Origin: Curtobacterium ammoniigenes NBRC 101786 | Lineage (GTDB): Bacteria; Actinomycetota; Actinomycetes; Actinomycetales; Microbacteriaceae | Length of the DNA: 64,000 bases | NCBI RefSeq assembly: GCF_001571045.1 | Contig: NZ_BCSV01000001.1 | Location: 761,006-825,005, forward strand | Direction: 5' to 3' | Shown: one piece after another, positions 41,483 through 50,360 of the stretch | Numbering within the stretch: the stretch's first letter is position 1 | How the letters are laid out: each line of letters begins with the position of its first letter | The notes under the pieces: model-generated | What the model was told of the DNA's origin: nothing | The model's database searches: none | What the model saw: the letters and a program-made list of their open reading frames with translations, nothing else | Program-made: the position numbers and the translations under genes

Positions 41483-41923
41483 CTATTCGATCCCGTCAAT
41501 CACCGCCAGCAGGGATGTGAGCTCGTCCTTCAACGACTCAAGTCGATTGAGCGGCCACCCCAGCCGACTCGCGATCGCGACCGGTATCCGCTCCGCTCGG
41601 CCACGGAGGGCATTGCCCGCGGTCGTCAACGTGACGGCGAGCGCGCGCTCGTCCGTCGAGTCGCGCTCGCGGCGAATGTAGCCGGTGTCCTCGAGACGAC
41701 GGAGGAGCGGCGTGATCGTCGCCGGCTCCAGGCGGAGGTCAGCGGCGATTGATCGGGCCGTCCTCGGCGAGGCTTCCCACAGCGCCAGCATCACCAGATA
41801 TTGGGGATGCGTCAGGCCGAGCGGCTCGAGTTCGTCGCGGTAGAGCGCCACGACACTGCGACTCGTTGCGGCGAGCGCGAAGCACAGCTGTCGGTCGAGG
41901 GCGAGGGGGTCGATCTCCTCCAT
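41483..41923 (-). CDS. MarR-family regulator, OhrR-like
   Basis: 146 aa. The N-terminus LALDRQLCFALAATSRSVVALYRDELEPLGLTHPQYLVMLALWE matches OhrR, including the peroxide-reactive cysteine (Cys14). The winged helix (SIAADLRLEPATITPLLRRLEDTGYIRRERDSTDERAL) follows. OhrR represses the organic hydroperoxide resistance gene ohr until its Cys is oxidised; no ohr gene is in this window. A TAAGCT hexamer (41930-41935, minus strand) ends 6 nt before the ATG, so the gene may have its own leaderless promoter within the end of the acyltransferase gene. Confidence 0.85.
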   Translation of the reverse strand: MEEIDPLALDRQLCFALAATSRSVVALYRDELEPLGLTHPQYLVMLALWEASPRTARSIAADLRLEPATITPLLRRLEDTGYIRRERDSTDERALAVTLTTAGNALRGRAERIPVAIASRLGWPLNRLESLKDELTSLLAVIDGIE

Positions 41924-41932
41924 GTCCGGAGC

Positions 41933-43090
41933 TTATCGTTCGCGTGCGAACCTTCGGCCGGCGAAGGGTCGGCCCGTGAATGGCATGCTCACGACGGTTC
42001 GGCGCAGCAGATCGCTCGTCGTCGCGGCGATGACGATCACCATGACGTACATCACTGGGAATCGGAGCGGACCCGGAATCCAGTCCACGAACCAGTGCCC
42101 GAGGAGGATGACCGAGATCACGAGCGGGTGCACCAAGTAGATGCCGAACGATCGATCCGACGCCCACGAGATCAGTGTCGACGTCCGGGACCCATCCCTC
42201 CGACGATCGGCCCAGATCGAGCCGATCGTGAGCAGCCCGATACCTGCCGCTGCGCTCCAGACGACCTCGACAGGCTGCATCTCCGTCGACGCGGTCTCGG
42301 GCGATTGACCGAGCGTCAGCTGCAGCACATAGACGCCAAGCGTGAGCCCGGCCGCGAGGAGCACGATCGTGAGCACGACCCCACGGCGGCGGCGTACCCA
42401 GTCCAGGAAGGCTGCGCTGTGCGCGCCCGCGACCGCGCCCCCGACGATCGGGAAGATGTCCGTCGGGAAGAGCGCCTCGGTGTACCCGGTCAACGGCCCA
42501 AACGGATTCTTGCTGTAGGCGAACATCCACAGGATCACGATCTGCAGCGCGAAGGCGATCGCCATGACGATCACCTGCGTCCGCAGGGTCCGGCGCGCAA
42601 GGAACACGAGGCCGGGAACGAGCAGATACACCTGCATCGTGACCAGCAGGAAGTACAGGTGGTACTTGGCGTTTCCGGTGAACAGGTCCGAGGAGAAGCT
42701 CTCCACGAGGTTCGGCACGTTCCCGATTGCGTTTGACGTGAGCCAGCCGAAGAGCACGTAGACGAACGTCCATACGACGTAGGGAACGCCCACAAGCAGG
42801 AATCGACGCGGCCAGAAGTCGCTCATGGGACGCGGACGCTTCAGGTATCCGTAGACCAAGACGAACGAGGTGAGGCCGAAGAACACCTGGCGCGTGAAAT
42901 GGAGGAGGGAGTCCGCGCCGTACCAGCCGACCGGCGACCCGGGAACCGAGAAGCTGAGGACATGGACGGCGATCACGCTCGCAAACGTGAGGAGCCGCAG
43001 CAGGTCGATCTCGTGCACGTGTCGGGGTGCTCGTCGGCCGGGGCTCGCGGCGAGATCGGGCGTCGATGACGGCGACAGGGTTGCGCTCAC
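41933..43090 (-). CDS. Acyltransferase-3-family membrane protein
   Basis: 385 aa with about ten hydrophobic helices. It opens with HVHEIDLLRLLTFASVIAVHVLSF, where the His of AVHV fits the catalytic His of acyltransferase-3 proteins, and continues with RRFLLVGVPYVVWTFVYVLF and FGIYLVHPLV. Members O-acylate surface polysaccharides or lipids; the acceptor is unknown here. The open frame extends to 43210, but the GTG at 43090 is preferred since a TATGGT hexamer (43097-43102, minus strand) ends 6 nt before it. Confidence 0.85.
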   Translation of the reverse strand: MSATLSPSSTPDLAASPGRRAPRHVHEIDLLRLLTFASVIAVHVLSFSVPGSPVGWYGADSLLHFTRQVFFGLTSFVLVYGYLKRPRPMSDFWPRRFLLVGVPYVVWTFVYVLFGWLTSNAIGNVPNLVESFSSDLFTGNAKYHLYFLLVTMQVYLLVPGLVFLARRTLRTQVIVMAIAFALQIVILWMFAYSKNPFGPLTGYTEALFPTDIFPIVGGAVAGAHSAAFLDWVRRRRGVVLTIVLLAAGLTLGVYVLQLTLGQSPETASTEMQPVEVVWSAAAGIGLLTIGSIWADRRRDGSRTSTLISWASDRSFGIYLVHPLVISVILLGHWFVDWIPGPLRFPVMYVMVIVIAATTSDLLRRTVVSMPFTGRPFAGRRFARER

Positions 43091-43154
43091 AGCAGCACCA
43101 TACGGATCGACTCCAAGGACGAGCCGAACGGGTCGGAGGCGCGACGAACCGCCG

Positions 43155-43925
43155 TCATTCGGCGATCGCCGCGTGCAGGGAGTGCAGCGCCAGGCGGGTG
43201 GCGGCCGCATCGAGCTGACCAGGAGCGCTCTCGCTCCCGACGCGTCCGAACGTCATGACCGAGCCGACGGTCTCACCGGCGAGTCGGGACAGGATGCCCA
43301 TCCGACCCATCGACATGGTGATTGCCGGAATGCTCGTCGGTGCGGACGCGAACTCCGCGGTGGCTTCGAGGAGCGCGAGCACGTCGGCGAAGCGCTGCGG
43401 CATGACCGCGACCTTCGCGACGTCCGCGCCGAGCCGCTGCTGGGTGCGGAGGCGTTCGAGGATCTCCGGCGCGGCTGGCGTCGACCGGAAGTCGTGTGCC
43501 GACATGACGACCGGAACGCCTGCCTCGTGCGCCGCGGTGACCAGGGCCTCCCGCGTGTCCGTGGGCAGTGATTGCTCGACATCGATGGCGTCCGCCGCGC
43601 CCGTCTCCATCGCCGCCGTCATGATCAGCCGAACCTCATCGGGCGATGCCACGCCCGCGCCACCTTCAGCCGCCGACCGATATGTCACGATCACGGGGAT
43701 GTCGCTTGCGAGCGCAGCGCGGACGACACGGAGGGCGCCGAGTGCATCCGGCGTCGTGTGTGCGGCGCACTGGTCGAGCCGAAGCTCGACGACGTCGGCG
43801 ACATCTGGGCGTACCAGGGCCGCGGCGTCGCGGAGGGCGCCGTCGTGCGCCCCCGCGAGCGGGACGCAGATGGCGGGTGTCCGACCCGCCTCGAGCGTGA
43901 TTCGTCCGATCGTCGCCGTGGTCAT
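43155..43925 (-). CDS. aroD: 3-Dehydroquinate dehydratase, type I
   Basis: 256 aa. It catalyses dehydration of 3-dehydroquinate to 3-dehydroshikimate by a Schiff-base mechanism. The catalytic His is in VMSAHDF and the Schiff-base Lys in LGADVAKVAVMP; VELRLDQ and TMSMGRMGILSRLAGETVGSVMTFG complete the barrel. Type I enzymes in actinobacteria often sit apart from the main aro operon and may serve quinate or shikimate catabolism rather than aromatic synthesis. A CACAAT hexamer (minus strand, 43932-43937) ends 6 nt before the ATG, and a 9-bp tandem repeat array begins just upstream of it. Confidence 0.92.
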   Translation of the reverse strand: MTTATIGRITLEAGRTPAICVPLAGAHDGALRDAAALVRPDVADVVELRLDQCAAHTTPDALGALRVVRAALASDIPVIVTYRSAAEGGAGVASPDEVRLIMTAAMETGAADAIDVEQSLPTDTREALVTAAHEAGVPVVMSAHDFRSTPAAPEILERLRTQQRLGADVAKVAVMPQRFADVLALLEATAEFASAPTSIPAITMSMGRMGILSRLAGETVGSVMTFGRVGSESAPGQLDAAATRLALHSLHAAIAE

Positions 43926-43938
43926 GGACCCATTGTGG

Positions 43939-44034
43939 CGTGACCGCCGTGACCGCCGGGACCGCCGTGACCGGCGTGACCGCGGTGACTGCGTGACCGC
44001 CGTGACCGGCGTGACCGGCACCGTAGTGACCGGG
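43939..44034. repeat. 9-bp tandem repeat array upstream of aroD
   Basis: About ten degenerate copies of CGTGACCGC/CGTGACCGG. The array starts 1 bp upstream of the predicted -10 hexamer of aroD and would cover its -35 region and beyond. Copy-number changes could alter aroD expression. Confidence 0.85.
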
Positions 44035-44053
44035 GTCTTACCCGGGACCGCTG

Positions 44054-44347
44054 TCAGTCGGCGTCCGGTTGTGGCTCGCCGAGTGCGCGGCGCAGTGCGA
44101 CCAGCGCCATCGGTTCGTCGCGCCGGTCAAGGAGGACCGAGTAGGAGCCGTCCGGTGTGACGAACACGATCGTGCACGCGTCGATCTCGGCAGGGGCACT
44201 GAACCACCGCTCGACCTGCGCCATGGGCACCGCGACGAGGTCGGCCCGTCGATAGTTCGTCTCGGCCTGAACCTCGCCGTCGCGCACCCGGAGGCGGCCG
44301 ACGACTCCCCGCCACAGAAGCTGCAGTTCGAGCGTCGGATCCGGCAC
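44054..44347 (-). CDS. Hypothetical protein
   Basis: 97 aa, soluble, acidic C-terminus. It reads as alternating beta strands (LELQLLWRGVVGRLRVRDGEV, CTIVFVTPDGSYSVLLDRRDEPMALV) without cysteines, signal peptide or membrane helix. I do not recognise a family. A TAGGAT hexamer (44354-44359, minus strand) ends 6 nt before the GTG, supporting a real leaderless gene. Confidence 0.55.
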   Translation of the reverse strand: MPDPTLELQLLWRGVVGRLRVRDGEVQAETNYRRADLVAVPMAQVERWFSAPAEIDACTIVFVTPDGSYSVLLDRRDEPMALVALRRALGEPQPDAD

Positions 44348-44492
44348 GCGGCGATCCTATGGGCGTCAGCGCGTCGCTTCTCGATGGGTTGCGTGGCTTC
44401 GCGCAATGCGGCCACGCTCGCGCGATCGGGACACGGCGGCGCCCCGTGCGGGCGGAATTGCGCGTCTGCGCCGGGCGGGAGCCCGCGTCGAC

Positions 44493-46043
44493 TCACGGCG
44501 CAGGCGGCCCCGACCGCGATCGTCGTGCCGGTCGGTCGATCAGCGGATACGGACCGGTGATCCCATCTCGCAGGGCCGCGAGACGGAGGATCCGCTCGCG
44601 TTGCAGGAACCAGCCGGCGATGAGCAGCGGGATCACAATGACGAGCGAGGCGATCGTGTACGTGCCGATCGGGAAGTCGACAGCCATCAGGACGACGACT
44701 GCCGCGAGGAACCCGAGGGTCAGCCATGACGTCACAGGAGCGCCGGGGAGGCGGAACGTCGGTTCCTTCGCCCGTCCTTGCTTCGCCCAGGACCGCAGAC
44801 GCATTTGACAGAGGATGATCGTGCCCCAGGCGGTGATGATGCCGAGGCTGGCGATGTTGAGCGCGATCTCGAATGCCTGACCAGGGACGAACAGGTTGAG
44901 GATGACGCCAGCGAAGGTGAACGAGGCGGTGAGCAGGATGCCCGCGAAGGGGACACCTCCGCGCGACATTCGTGTCGTCCATTGCGGGGCAGAACCGTTC
45001 ATGCCCATGGAGTGAAGCGCGCGGCCGGTCGAGTACAGACCGGCATTGAGCGATGACAGCGCGGCGGTGAGGACGACGAAGTTCATCACACCGCCGACGA
45101 TGCTGCCCACTTGCGGGTTGCCGATGGACGAGAAGAACGTCACGAACGGGCTCTCGTTCGCGCGGAACGCCGTATAGGGCAGCAGGAGCGAGAGCAGGAC
45201 GATCGACCCGACGTAGAAGACCGCGATGCGGAGCACCACCGAGTTGATCGCCCGCGGGATCACCTTCTCCGTGTTCTGCGTCTCGCCCGATGCCGTCCCG
45301 ACGAGCTCGATCGCCGCGTAGGCGAAGACGACGCCCTGCACCACGATCACCGCCGGGAGCACTCCAGTCGGGAACAGGCCGCCGTTCGCTCCCCAGATCG
45401 AGAGGCCGGTCTGCACGTGGTGACCGCCGGCCTCCACCGGGAACGCGAAGAAGAGCCAGATGAGTGCGATGACGAGGAACGCGATGAGCGCGGCGACCTT
45501 GATGAGCGCGAACCAGAACTCGAGCTCACCGAACACCTTCACGGCGACGAGATTCGCGGCGAGGACGACGACGAGCGCGGCGAGTGCGAGCGCCCACTGC
45601 GGAGCCGCCGTGAACGCCGACCAATAGTGCAGGTAGGTGGCGACCGCGGTGGTGTCGACGATCGAGGTCATCGCCCAGTTGAGGAAGTACATCCAGCCGG
45701 CGGCGTATGCGAACTTCTCGCCGTAGAACTCCCGCGCATAGGAAATGAACGAGCCCGACGACGGGCGATGCATGACCAGCTCACCGAGCGCGCGCAGGAT
45801 GAAGAAGGCGAACACCCCCGCGACCAGGTAGACCAGCGCGAGTGCTGGACCGGCGGAATGCAGTCGGCCGCCAGCGCCGAGGAAGAGTCCGGTGCCGATC
45901 GCCCCACCGATCGCGATCATCTGCACTTGACGCGGCTTGAGGCCGTGCTGATAGCCGTCCTGCTCGTGCGCGAACGCGCTCGGCGGCGGATCGACCGGGA
46001 GCGTTCGCTCGTGGTCGGTGGTCTGCTCAGGGTCCGCAGTCAT
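44493..46043 (-). CDS. Amino acid permease, AAT family (L-asparagine permease-like)
   Basis: 516 aa with about 12 hydrophobic helices. The first-helix signature reads [43 protein letters not shown] and the substrate-linked [20 protein letters not shown] follows. The start closely resembles AnsP (asparagine) and related APC-superfamily proton symporters. Asparagine is the best guess; substrate cannot be fixed by sequence. A TAGCCT hexamer (46051-46056, minus strand) ends 7 nt before the ATG. Confidence 0.85.
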   Translation of the reverse strand: MTADPEQTTDHERTLPVDPPPSAFAHEQDGYQHGLKPRQVQMIAIGGAIGTGLFLGAGGRLHSAGPALALVYLVAGVFAFFILRALGELVMHRPSSGSFISYAREFYGEKFAYAAGWMYFLNWAMTSIVDTTAVATYLHYWSAFTAAPQWALALAALVVVLAANLVAVKVFGELEFWFALIKVAALIAFLVIALIWLFFAFPVEAGGHHVQTGLSIWGANGGLFPTGVLPAVIVVQGVVFAYAAIELVGTASGETQNTEKVIPRAINSVVLRIAVFYVGSIVLLSLLLPYTAFRANESPFVTFFSSIGNPQVGSIVGGVMNFVVLTAALSSLNAGLYSTGRALHSMGMNGSAPQWTTRMSRGGVPFAGILLTASFTFAGVILNLFVPGQAFEIALNIASLGIITAWGTIILCQMRLRSWAKQGRAKEPTFRLPGAPVTSWLTLGFLAAVVVLMAVDFPIGTYTIASLVIVIPLLIAGWFLQRERILRLAALRDGITGPYPLIDRPARRSRSGPPAP

Positions 46044-46113
46044 GGCGACCAGGCTAACGGGGGCCGAGCGCGACCGGCGACATCCGATATGTCGCGGGCC
46101 GTGCTCGTCGCAA

Positions 46114-46308
46114 TCAGTCGGGCTGACGTGCTCGCAACGCTCGGTCGTCTTCGATCACGGTGCCGACAGCGACCGCGGTCGTGGCGAACCAGGCGACCCA
46201 CGTGAGCGCAAGCCGCCAGTCGCGCGGGCCGCGCCGCGTGGTCTGGAGCACGCTGTAGCCGCTCAGGATCGAACTCCAGACAGCACCGTTGAACAAGAAC
46301 TTGCGCAC
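46114..46308 (-). CDS. Small membrane protein
   Basis: 64 aa: [58 protein letters not shown], with one or two short hydrophobic helices and basic loops. The GTG at 46308 is preferred because GGGAGG lies 6 nt upstream. No recognised family. Confidence 0.6.
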   Translation of the reverse strand: MRKFLFNGAVWSSILSGYSVLQTTRRGPRDWRLALTWVAWFATTAVAVGTVIEDDRALRARQPD

Positions 46309-46483
46309 GTCGCGCCTCCCATCGTCCCGGCTCACGCTACCCGGGAGGGTCGGAGTCCGCGTGCAGGCGACGCGGCCTCGCGGATCGGGCGGACCTCAGG
46401 CGAACGCATCGGAACGGAAAACGCGCGCTCGGGTAGATTGACGTGTCCGTCATACCGGTACCTCGTGTTCCAGCAGGAGACCA

Positions 46484-47641
46484 ATGCGCCAGGCGATCAT
46501 CGGTGGGAGTCTCCTGGTGGCCGGTCTCATCTGTGTTGTCCTCGGACTCCTTCCCGTCCAGGCGCTGATTGCGCTCGCGGCCCGAGTGCTTCCGGTGCTC
46601 GCATTCGTGCTCGGCCTCACGATCGTGGCGGAACTCGCAGCAGCCGCAGGCGTCTTCGACGGCCTCGCCGATCTCGCTGCCCGCGTCGGTCACGGGCGCA
46701 CGGCGGGACTCTGGCTCGCCGTCGTCGTCCTCGCGGTCGCGTCGACGGTGTTTCTCTCCATCGACACCACCGCGGTGCTGCTCACCCCGATCGTGATCAC
46801 GTTGGCGCGTCGCGTCGGACTGCCGCCGATGCCGTTCGCGCTGACGACCGTCTGGCTGGCGAACACCGCGTCGCTGCTCCTTCCCGTCTCGAACCTCACG
46901 AACCTCCTCGCCGTCGGCCGGATCGGTCTGAACGGTCCGATCGCCTTCGCAGGCCTGATGGCGGGCGCAGCGATCGTCTGCATCGTCGTGCCGTGCCTGA
47001 TCCTCATCGTGATCTTCCGACGGACGCTCGTCGGGCGCTACGAGCCGCCCGACCGACGCGTCCCCGTCGACCGACCGTTCTTCGTCATCGCCGCCGGCGT
47101 CCTGATCGCCCTGGTGATCGCGCTCACCGCCGGCGTCACCGTATGGATCGCAGCCCTTGTCGCCGCCGCGATCCTCGTCGCAGTGGCGGCGGTTCGCGCG
47201 CCGTCGGAGCTGCAGGTGTCGCGGATCCCGTGGCAGCCGCTCCTCCTCGCCGCGGGTCTGTTCATCGTCGTCGAGACGTCGCATGCGACCGGCGTCACCG
47301 AGCCGCTCGTGTCCGCCCTGCGCGGCGGGGTCGGTCCCGCCGGTCTCCTCGGGCTCGGTGGTGCGGGCGCGCTCGCTGCGAACGCGATCGACAACCTCCC
47401 GGCCTATCTGGTGCTCGAGCCAGCGGCGGCGGGCGCTCCGCTCCGCTACGCAGCCCTCCTCGTCGGCGTGAACGCAGGCTGCCTGATCACCCCGTGGGCG
47501 TCGCTCGCGACGCTGCTGTGGCACGCACGGCTGCGTGCCGAAGGGGTCGAGCTGTCCTGGGGGCGGTACATGGCGCTCGGGTGCGTCGTCGCGCCGCTCA
47601 CCGTTGCCGCCGCAGTGGGCGCGCTGCTCCTGACCCGATAG
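46484..47641 (+). CDS. ArsB/NhaD-superfamily ion transporter
   Basis: 385 aa with about ten hydrophobic helices in two repeats. FLSIDTTAVLLTPIVITLARR and LANTASLLLPVSNLTNLLAVGRIG form the first substrate-site half, ANAIDNLPAYLVLEPA and NAGCLITPWASLATLLW the second, the pattern of ArsB and related citrate/Na+/H+ carriers. Arsenite export is possible, but no arsR or arsC gene is adjacent, so the substrate is open. CAGGAGACC gives a strong ribosome site. Confidence 0.82.
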   Translation: MRQAIIGGSLLVAGLICVVLGLLPVQALIALAARVLPVLAFVLGLTIVAELAAAAGVFDGLADLAARVGHGRTAGLWLAVVVLAVASTVFLSIDTTAVLLTPIVITLARRVGLPPMPFALTTVWLANTASLLLPVSNLTNLLAVGRIGLNGPIAFAGLMAGAAIVCIVVPCLILIVIFRRTLVGRYEPPDRRVPVDRPFFVIAAGVLIALVIALTAGVTVWIAALVAAAILVAVAAVRAPSELQVSRIPWQPLLLAAGLFIVVETSHATGVTEPLVSALRGGVGPAGLLGLGGAGALAANAIDNLPAYLVLEPAAAGAPLRYAALLVGVNAGCLITPWASLATLLWHARLRAEGVELSWGRYMALGCVVAPLTVAAAVGALLLTR

Positions 47642-47652
47642 GCGCCGGCCGG

Positions 47653-48621
47653 TCAGAGCCAGTCGCGACGCCGGAACGCGACGTACAGGCCGACGCTCGT
47701 CAGCACGATGAGTCCGAGCGAGGCCTCAAGACCGGTCCACGCGCCCTCCCCCGGAAACCGAACGTTCTGGCCGAAGAACCCGGTGATCGCGGTGGGGATC
47801 GCGATGATCGCGGCCCAGCTCGTGACCTTCTTCATCACCGTGTTCTGACGGTGGGACGAGAGGTTGAGGTTGGTGTCGAGAACACTCGCGACCGCGTCGC
47901 GCAGCTGCTCGGCGGCGTCGGCGACCCCCGCCACATGGTCGGCCACGTCGCGGAAGTACGGGTGCATCGGGCTCGGGAGCGCCACCCCGCCGCCGCGGAG
48001 GATCGGCGCGACGACGTCGCGCATGGGTGCTGTGAGCCGGCGGACGGTGCCGAGGGCCTTCCGGAGCGTGAACGACCGGCGCTGCACCATCCCGCCCCGC
48101 ACGTCGTCCGCGAACAGCTCGTCCTCCAACTGCGCGACGAGGTCGTCCATCACGTTCATCGTCGCCGCCGCGTGATCGACGAGCACATCGAGCATTCCCC
48201 AGACGAGGAACGGGACGCCGTGCTCGGCAAGCTCGGCGTTCGTGTCCCAGCGGCGCACGAACTCGGTCGGGTCGAACCCGCTGCTGTGCATCGTGACGAG
48301 CGCGCGGTCGGTCACGAACGCCTTCACCTCGTGCGTGACGAGATCCTCGTCGGAGCGCGGACACGTGATGTCGTACGCCACGAGGAACATGTGGTCGGCG
48401 TAGCGGTCGAGCTTCGGTCGCTGGCCGCGCTCGACGGCATCTTCCGCGGCGAGCTCGTGGATATCGAGCTCGTCTTCGATCGTGGCGAGATCGTCGCTCG
48501 TCGGATCCGTGAAGTCGACCCAGACGAACGTGCCTGCCTCCTCGATCCAGTCCGAGACACGCTCGATATCGAAGTCCTCGTCGTGGACTCCGCCGTCCTT
48601 CCACACCCGCGTGCGCACCAT
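47653..48621 (-). CDS. CorA-family divalent cation channel with GQN motif
   Basis: 322 aa. Soluble N-terminal domain, a long helix region, and two C-terminal helices. The selectivity motif at the end of the first helix, normally Gly-Met-Asn, reads GFFGQNVRFPG here (Gly-Gln-Asn). The last residues RRRDWL are typical of CorA. It may conduct Mg2+, Co2+ or another divalent ion; the motif change makes Mg2+ specificity uncertain. A TAGGCT hexamer (48629-48634, minus strand) ends 7 nt before the ATG. It is divergent from otsA. Confidence 0.85.
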   Translation of the reverse strand: MVRTRVWKDGGVHDEDFDIERVSDWIEEAGTFVWVDFTDPTSDDLATIEDELDIHELAAEDAVERGQRPKLDRYADHMFLVAYDITCPRSDEDLVTHEVKAFVTDRALVTMHSSGFDPTEFVRRWDTNAELAEHGVPFLVWGMLDVLVDHAAATMNVMDDLVAQLEDELFADDVRGGMVQRRSFTLRKALGTVRRLTAPMRDVVAPILRGGGVALPSPMHPYFRDVADHVAGVADAAEQLRDAVASVLDTNLNLSSHRQNTVMKKVTSWAAIIAIPTAITGFFGQNVRFPGEGAWTGLEASLGLIVLTSVGLYVAFRRRDWL

Positions 48622-48752
48622 GCTCGCAAGCCTAGGCAGCGCTGGTTCCGGAGGCGTGCCTCCTGACCGGCAGGCGCGGCGCGCTGGTACGGTGGCGGGG
48701 TTCCGCCGAGGATGGCGAGGCGGCGAAACAGGGATTGGAGCAGCCCGGGAAC

Positions 48753-50360
48753 ATGGCGTCCGACACGCATTCCTCCGCCTCAGACGAGCGATACCGGTTC
48801 GTGGTCGCGGCCAATCGGCTCCCGGTGGATCGCGTCGTCGATGACGACGGTGTCGAGGGGTGGCGGCATTCGCCGGGCGGTCTTGTGACCGCGCTCGAGC
48901 CGGTCATGCGCGCGAACGACGGAGCCTGGATCGGGTGGGCCGGCGCTCCGGATGCCGAGCTCGACCCGTTCGACAACGACGGCATCCGCATCGTTCCCGT
49001 GCCGCTGTCGGCGGACGAGATCGCGGAGTACTACGAGGGGTTCAGCAACGACACCCTGTGGCCGCTCTACCACGACGTGATCGAGCATCCGACGTACCAC
49101 CGCGACTGGTGGGACTCGTACCGCCGCGTGAACCGGCGGTTCGCGGAAGCCGCCGCAGCGATCACGGAGCGTGACGGTGTCGTCTGGGTGCAGGACTACC
49201 AGCTGCAGCTCGTCCCGGCGACGCTGCGCGAGATGCGACCGGACATCACGATCGGCTTCTTCAATCACATCCCATTCCCCCCGGTGGGCATCTTCGCGCA
49301 GCTGCCGTGGCGCGCCCAGGTCCTCGACGGCCTTCTGGGAGCCGACGTCATCGGGTTCCAACGGCATGACGACGCCGCTGACTTCCTGCGCGCGGTCCGT
49401 CACATCAAGGGCTACACGACGAAGGGCGGGGTCGTCGACGTCCCGGTCGACGACCCGGACGCGCCGCGCAGTCGCCGAGGCATCACCGTGCGCCACGTCG
49501 AGGCGCGGCATTTCCCGATCTCGATCGATGCCGCCGGTTTCGAGGAGATCGCGCGTCGGCCGGAGACGCAGGCCCGGGCGCGGGAGATTCGCGAAGGACT
49601 CGGGAATCCGACGACCGTGCTGCTCGGGGTCGACCGCCTCGACTACACGAAGGGCATCCGCCATCGGATCAAGGCGTTCGGCGAGCTCATCGAGGATGGC
49701 CGTGTCTCCGTCGAAGACGTGACGCTCGTGCAGGTCGCGAGTCCCAGCCGCGAGCGGGTCGACACCTACAAGACGTTGCGCGACGAGATCGAGCTGACCG
49801 TCGGCCGGATCAACGGCGACCTCGGCGTCATCGGGCACCAGCCGATCTCCTACCTGCATCACGGCTATCCGCGCGAGGAGATGGTGGCCCTCTACCTCGC
49901 CGCGGACGTGATGCTCGTCACCGCCCTTCGCGATGGCATGAACCTCGTCGCGAAGGAGTACGTCGCCAGCCGTTTCGACAACGACGGCGTCCTCATCCTG
50001 TCTGAGTTCACCGGCGCCGCCGATGAGTTGCGCCAGGCGGTCATCGTGAACCCGCACGACATCGGAGCCCTGAAGTACGCGATCGTCCGCGCGATCGAGA
50101 TGCCGCGGCGAGAGCGATCGACCCGCATGCGCGCATTGCGCAAGCGCGTCCACGACAACGACGTCGCTCGCTGGTCGCGGACCTTTCTGGAGGCGCTGGC
50201 CCGCCACGCCCCGCGCGACGCGGGGCTCGACCCGTCGGCTGCGGACCCGGACTCCGATGGCTCGGAGCCCGACGGCGATCACGCTGGTGCACGTTCCGAG
50301 AGCCCGGAGGATCTCGCCGCGGCGAACTCGGTCTTCGGCCGGGAGACGGCGGATGACTGA
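48753..50360 (+). CDS. otsA: Alpha,alpha-trehalose-phosphate synthase (UDP-forming)
   Basis: 535 aa, GT20 family. Key motifs are VVAANRLPVD, SPGGLVTALEP, VWVQDYQLQLVPATLRE, GFFNHIPFPP, GVDRLDYTKGI and LVTALRDGMNLVAKEYVA. It makes trehalose 6-phosphate from UDP-glucose and glucose 6-phosphate. The acidic C-terminal tail (~485-535, Asp/Ser/Glu-rich) is an extension beyond the catalytic core. ATG 48753 is preferred over a TTG at 48735. The gene overlaps otsB by 8 nt. Confidence 0.95.
   Translation: MASDTHSSASDERYRFVVAANRLPVDRVVDDDGVEGWRHSPGGLVTALEPVMRANDGAWIGWAGAPDAELDPFDNDGIRIVPVPLSADEIAEYYEGFSNDTLWPLYHDVIEHPTYHRDWWDSYRRVNRRFAEAAAAITERDGVVWVQDYQLQLVPATLREMRPDITIGFFNHIPFPPVGIFAQLPWRAQVLDGLLGADVIGFQRHDDAADFLRAVRHIKGYTTKGGVVDVPVDDPDAPRSRRGITVRHVEARHFPISIDAAGFEEIARRPETQARAREIREGLGNPTTVLLGVDRLDYTKGIRHRIKAFGELIEDGRVSVEDVTLVQVASPSRERVDTYKTLRDEIELTVGRINGDLGVIGHQPISYLHHGYPREEMVALYLAADVMLVTALRDGMNLVAKEYVASRFDNDGVLILSEFTGAADELRQAVIVNPHDIGALKYAIVRAIEMPRRERSTRMRALRKRVHDNDVARWSRTFLEALARHAPRDAGLDPSAADPDSDGSEPDGDHAGARSESPEDLAAANSVFGRETADD

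Noticed and set aside
43926..44021. N-terminal extension of AroD translated from the 9-bp repeats
   Set aside because: It would give an SRRSRR-type repeat unlike any type I dehydroquinase; the ATG at 43925 gives normal length and has a promoter-like -10.
43939..44034. CRISPR array
   Set aside because: The unit is 9 bp and contiguous, without spacers and without cas genes.
48735..48752. TTG start of otsA six codons upstream
   Set aside because: The possible ribosome site directly abuts the TTG; ATG 48753 is the simpler choice, although not proven.
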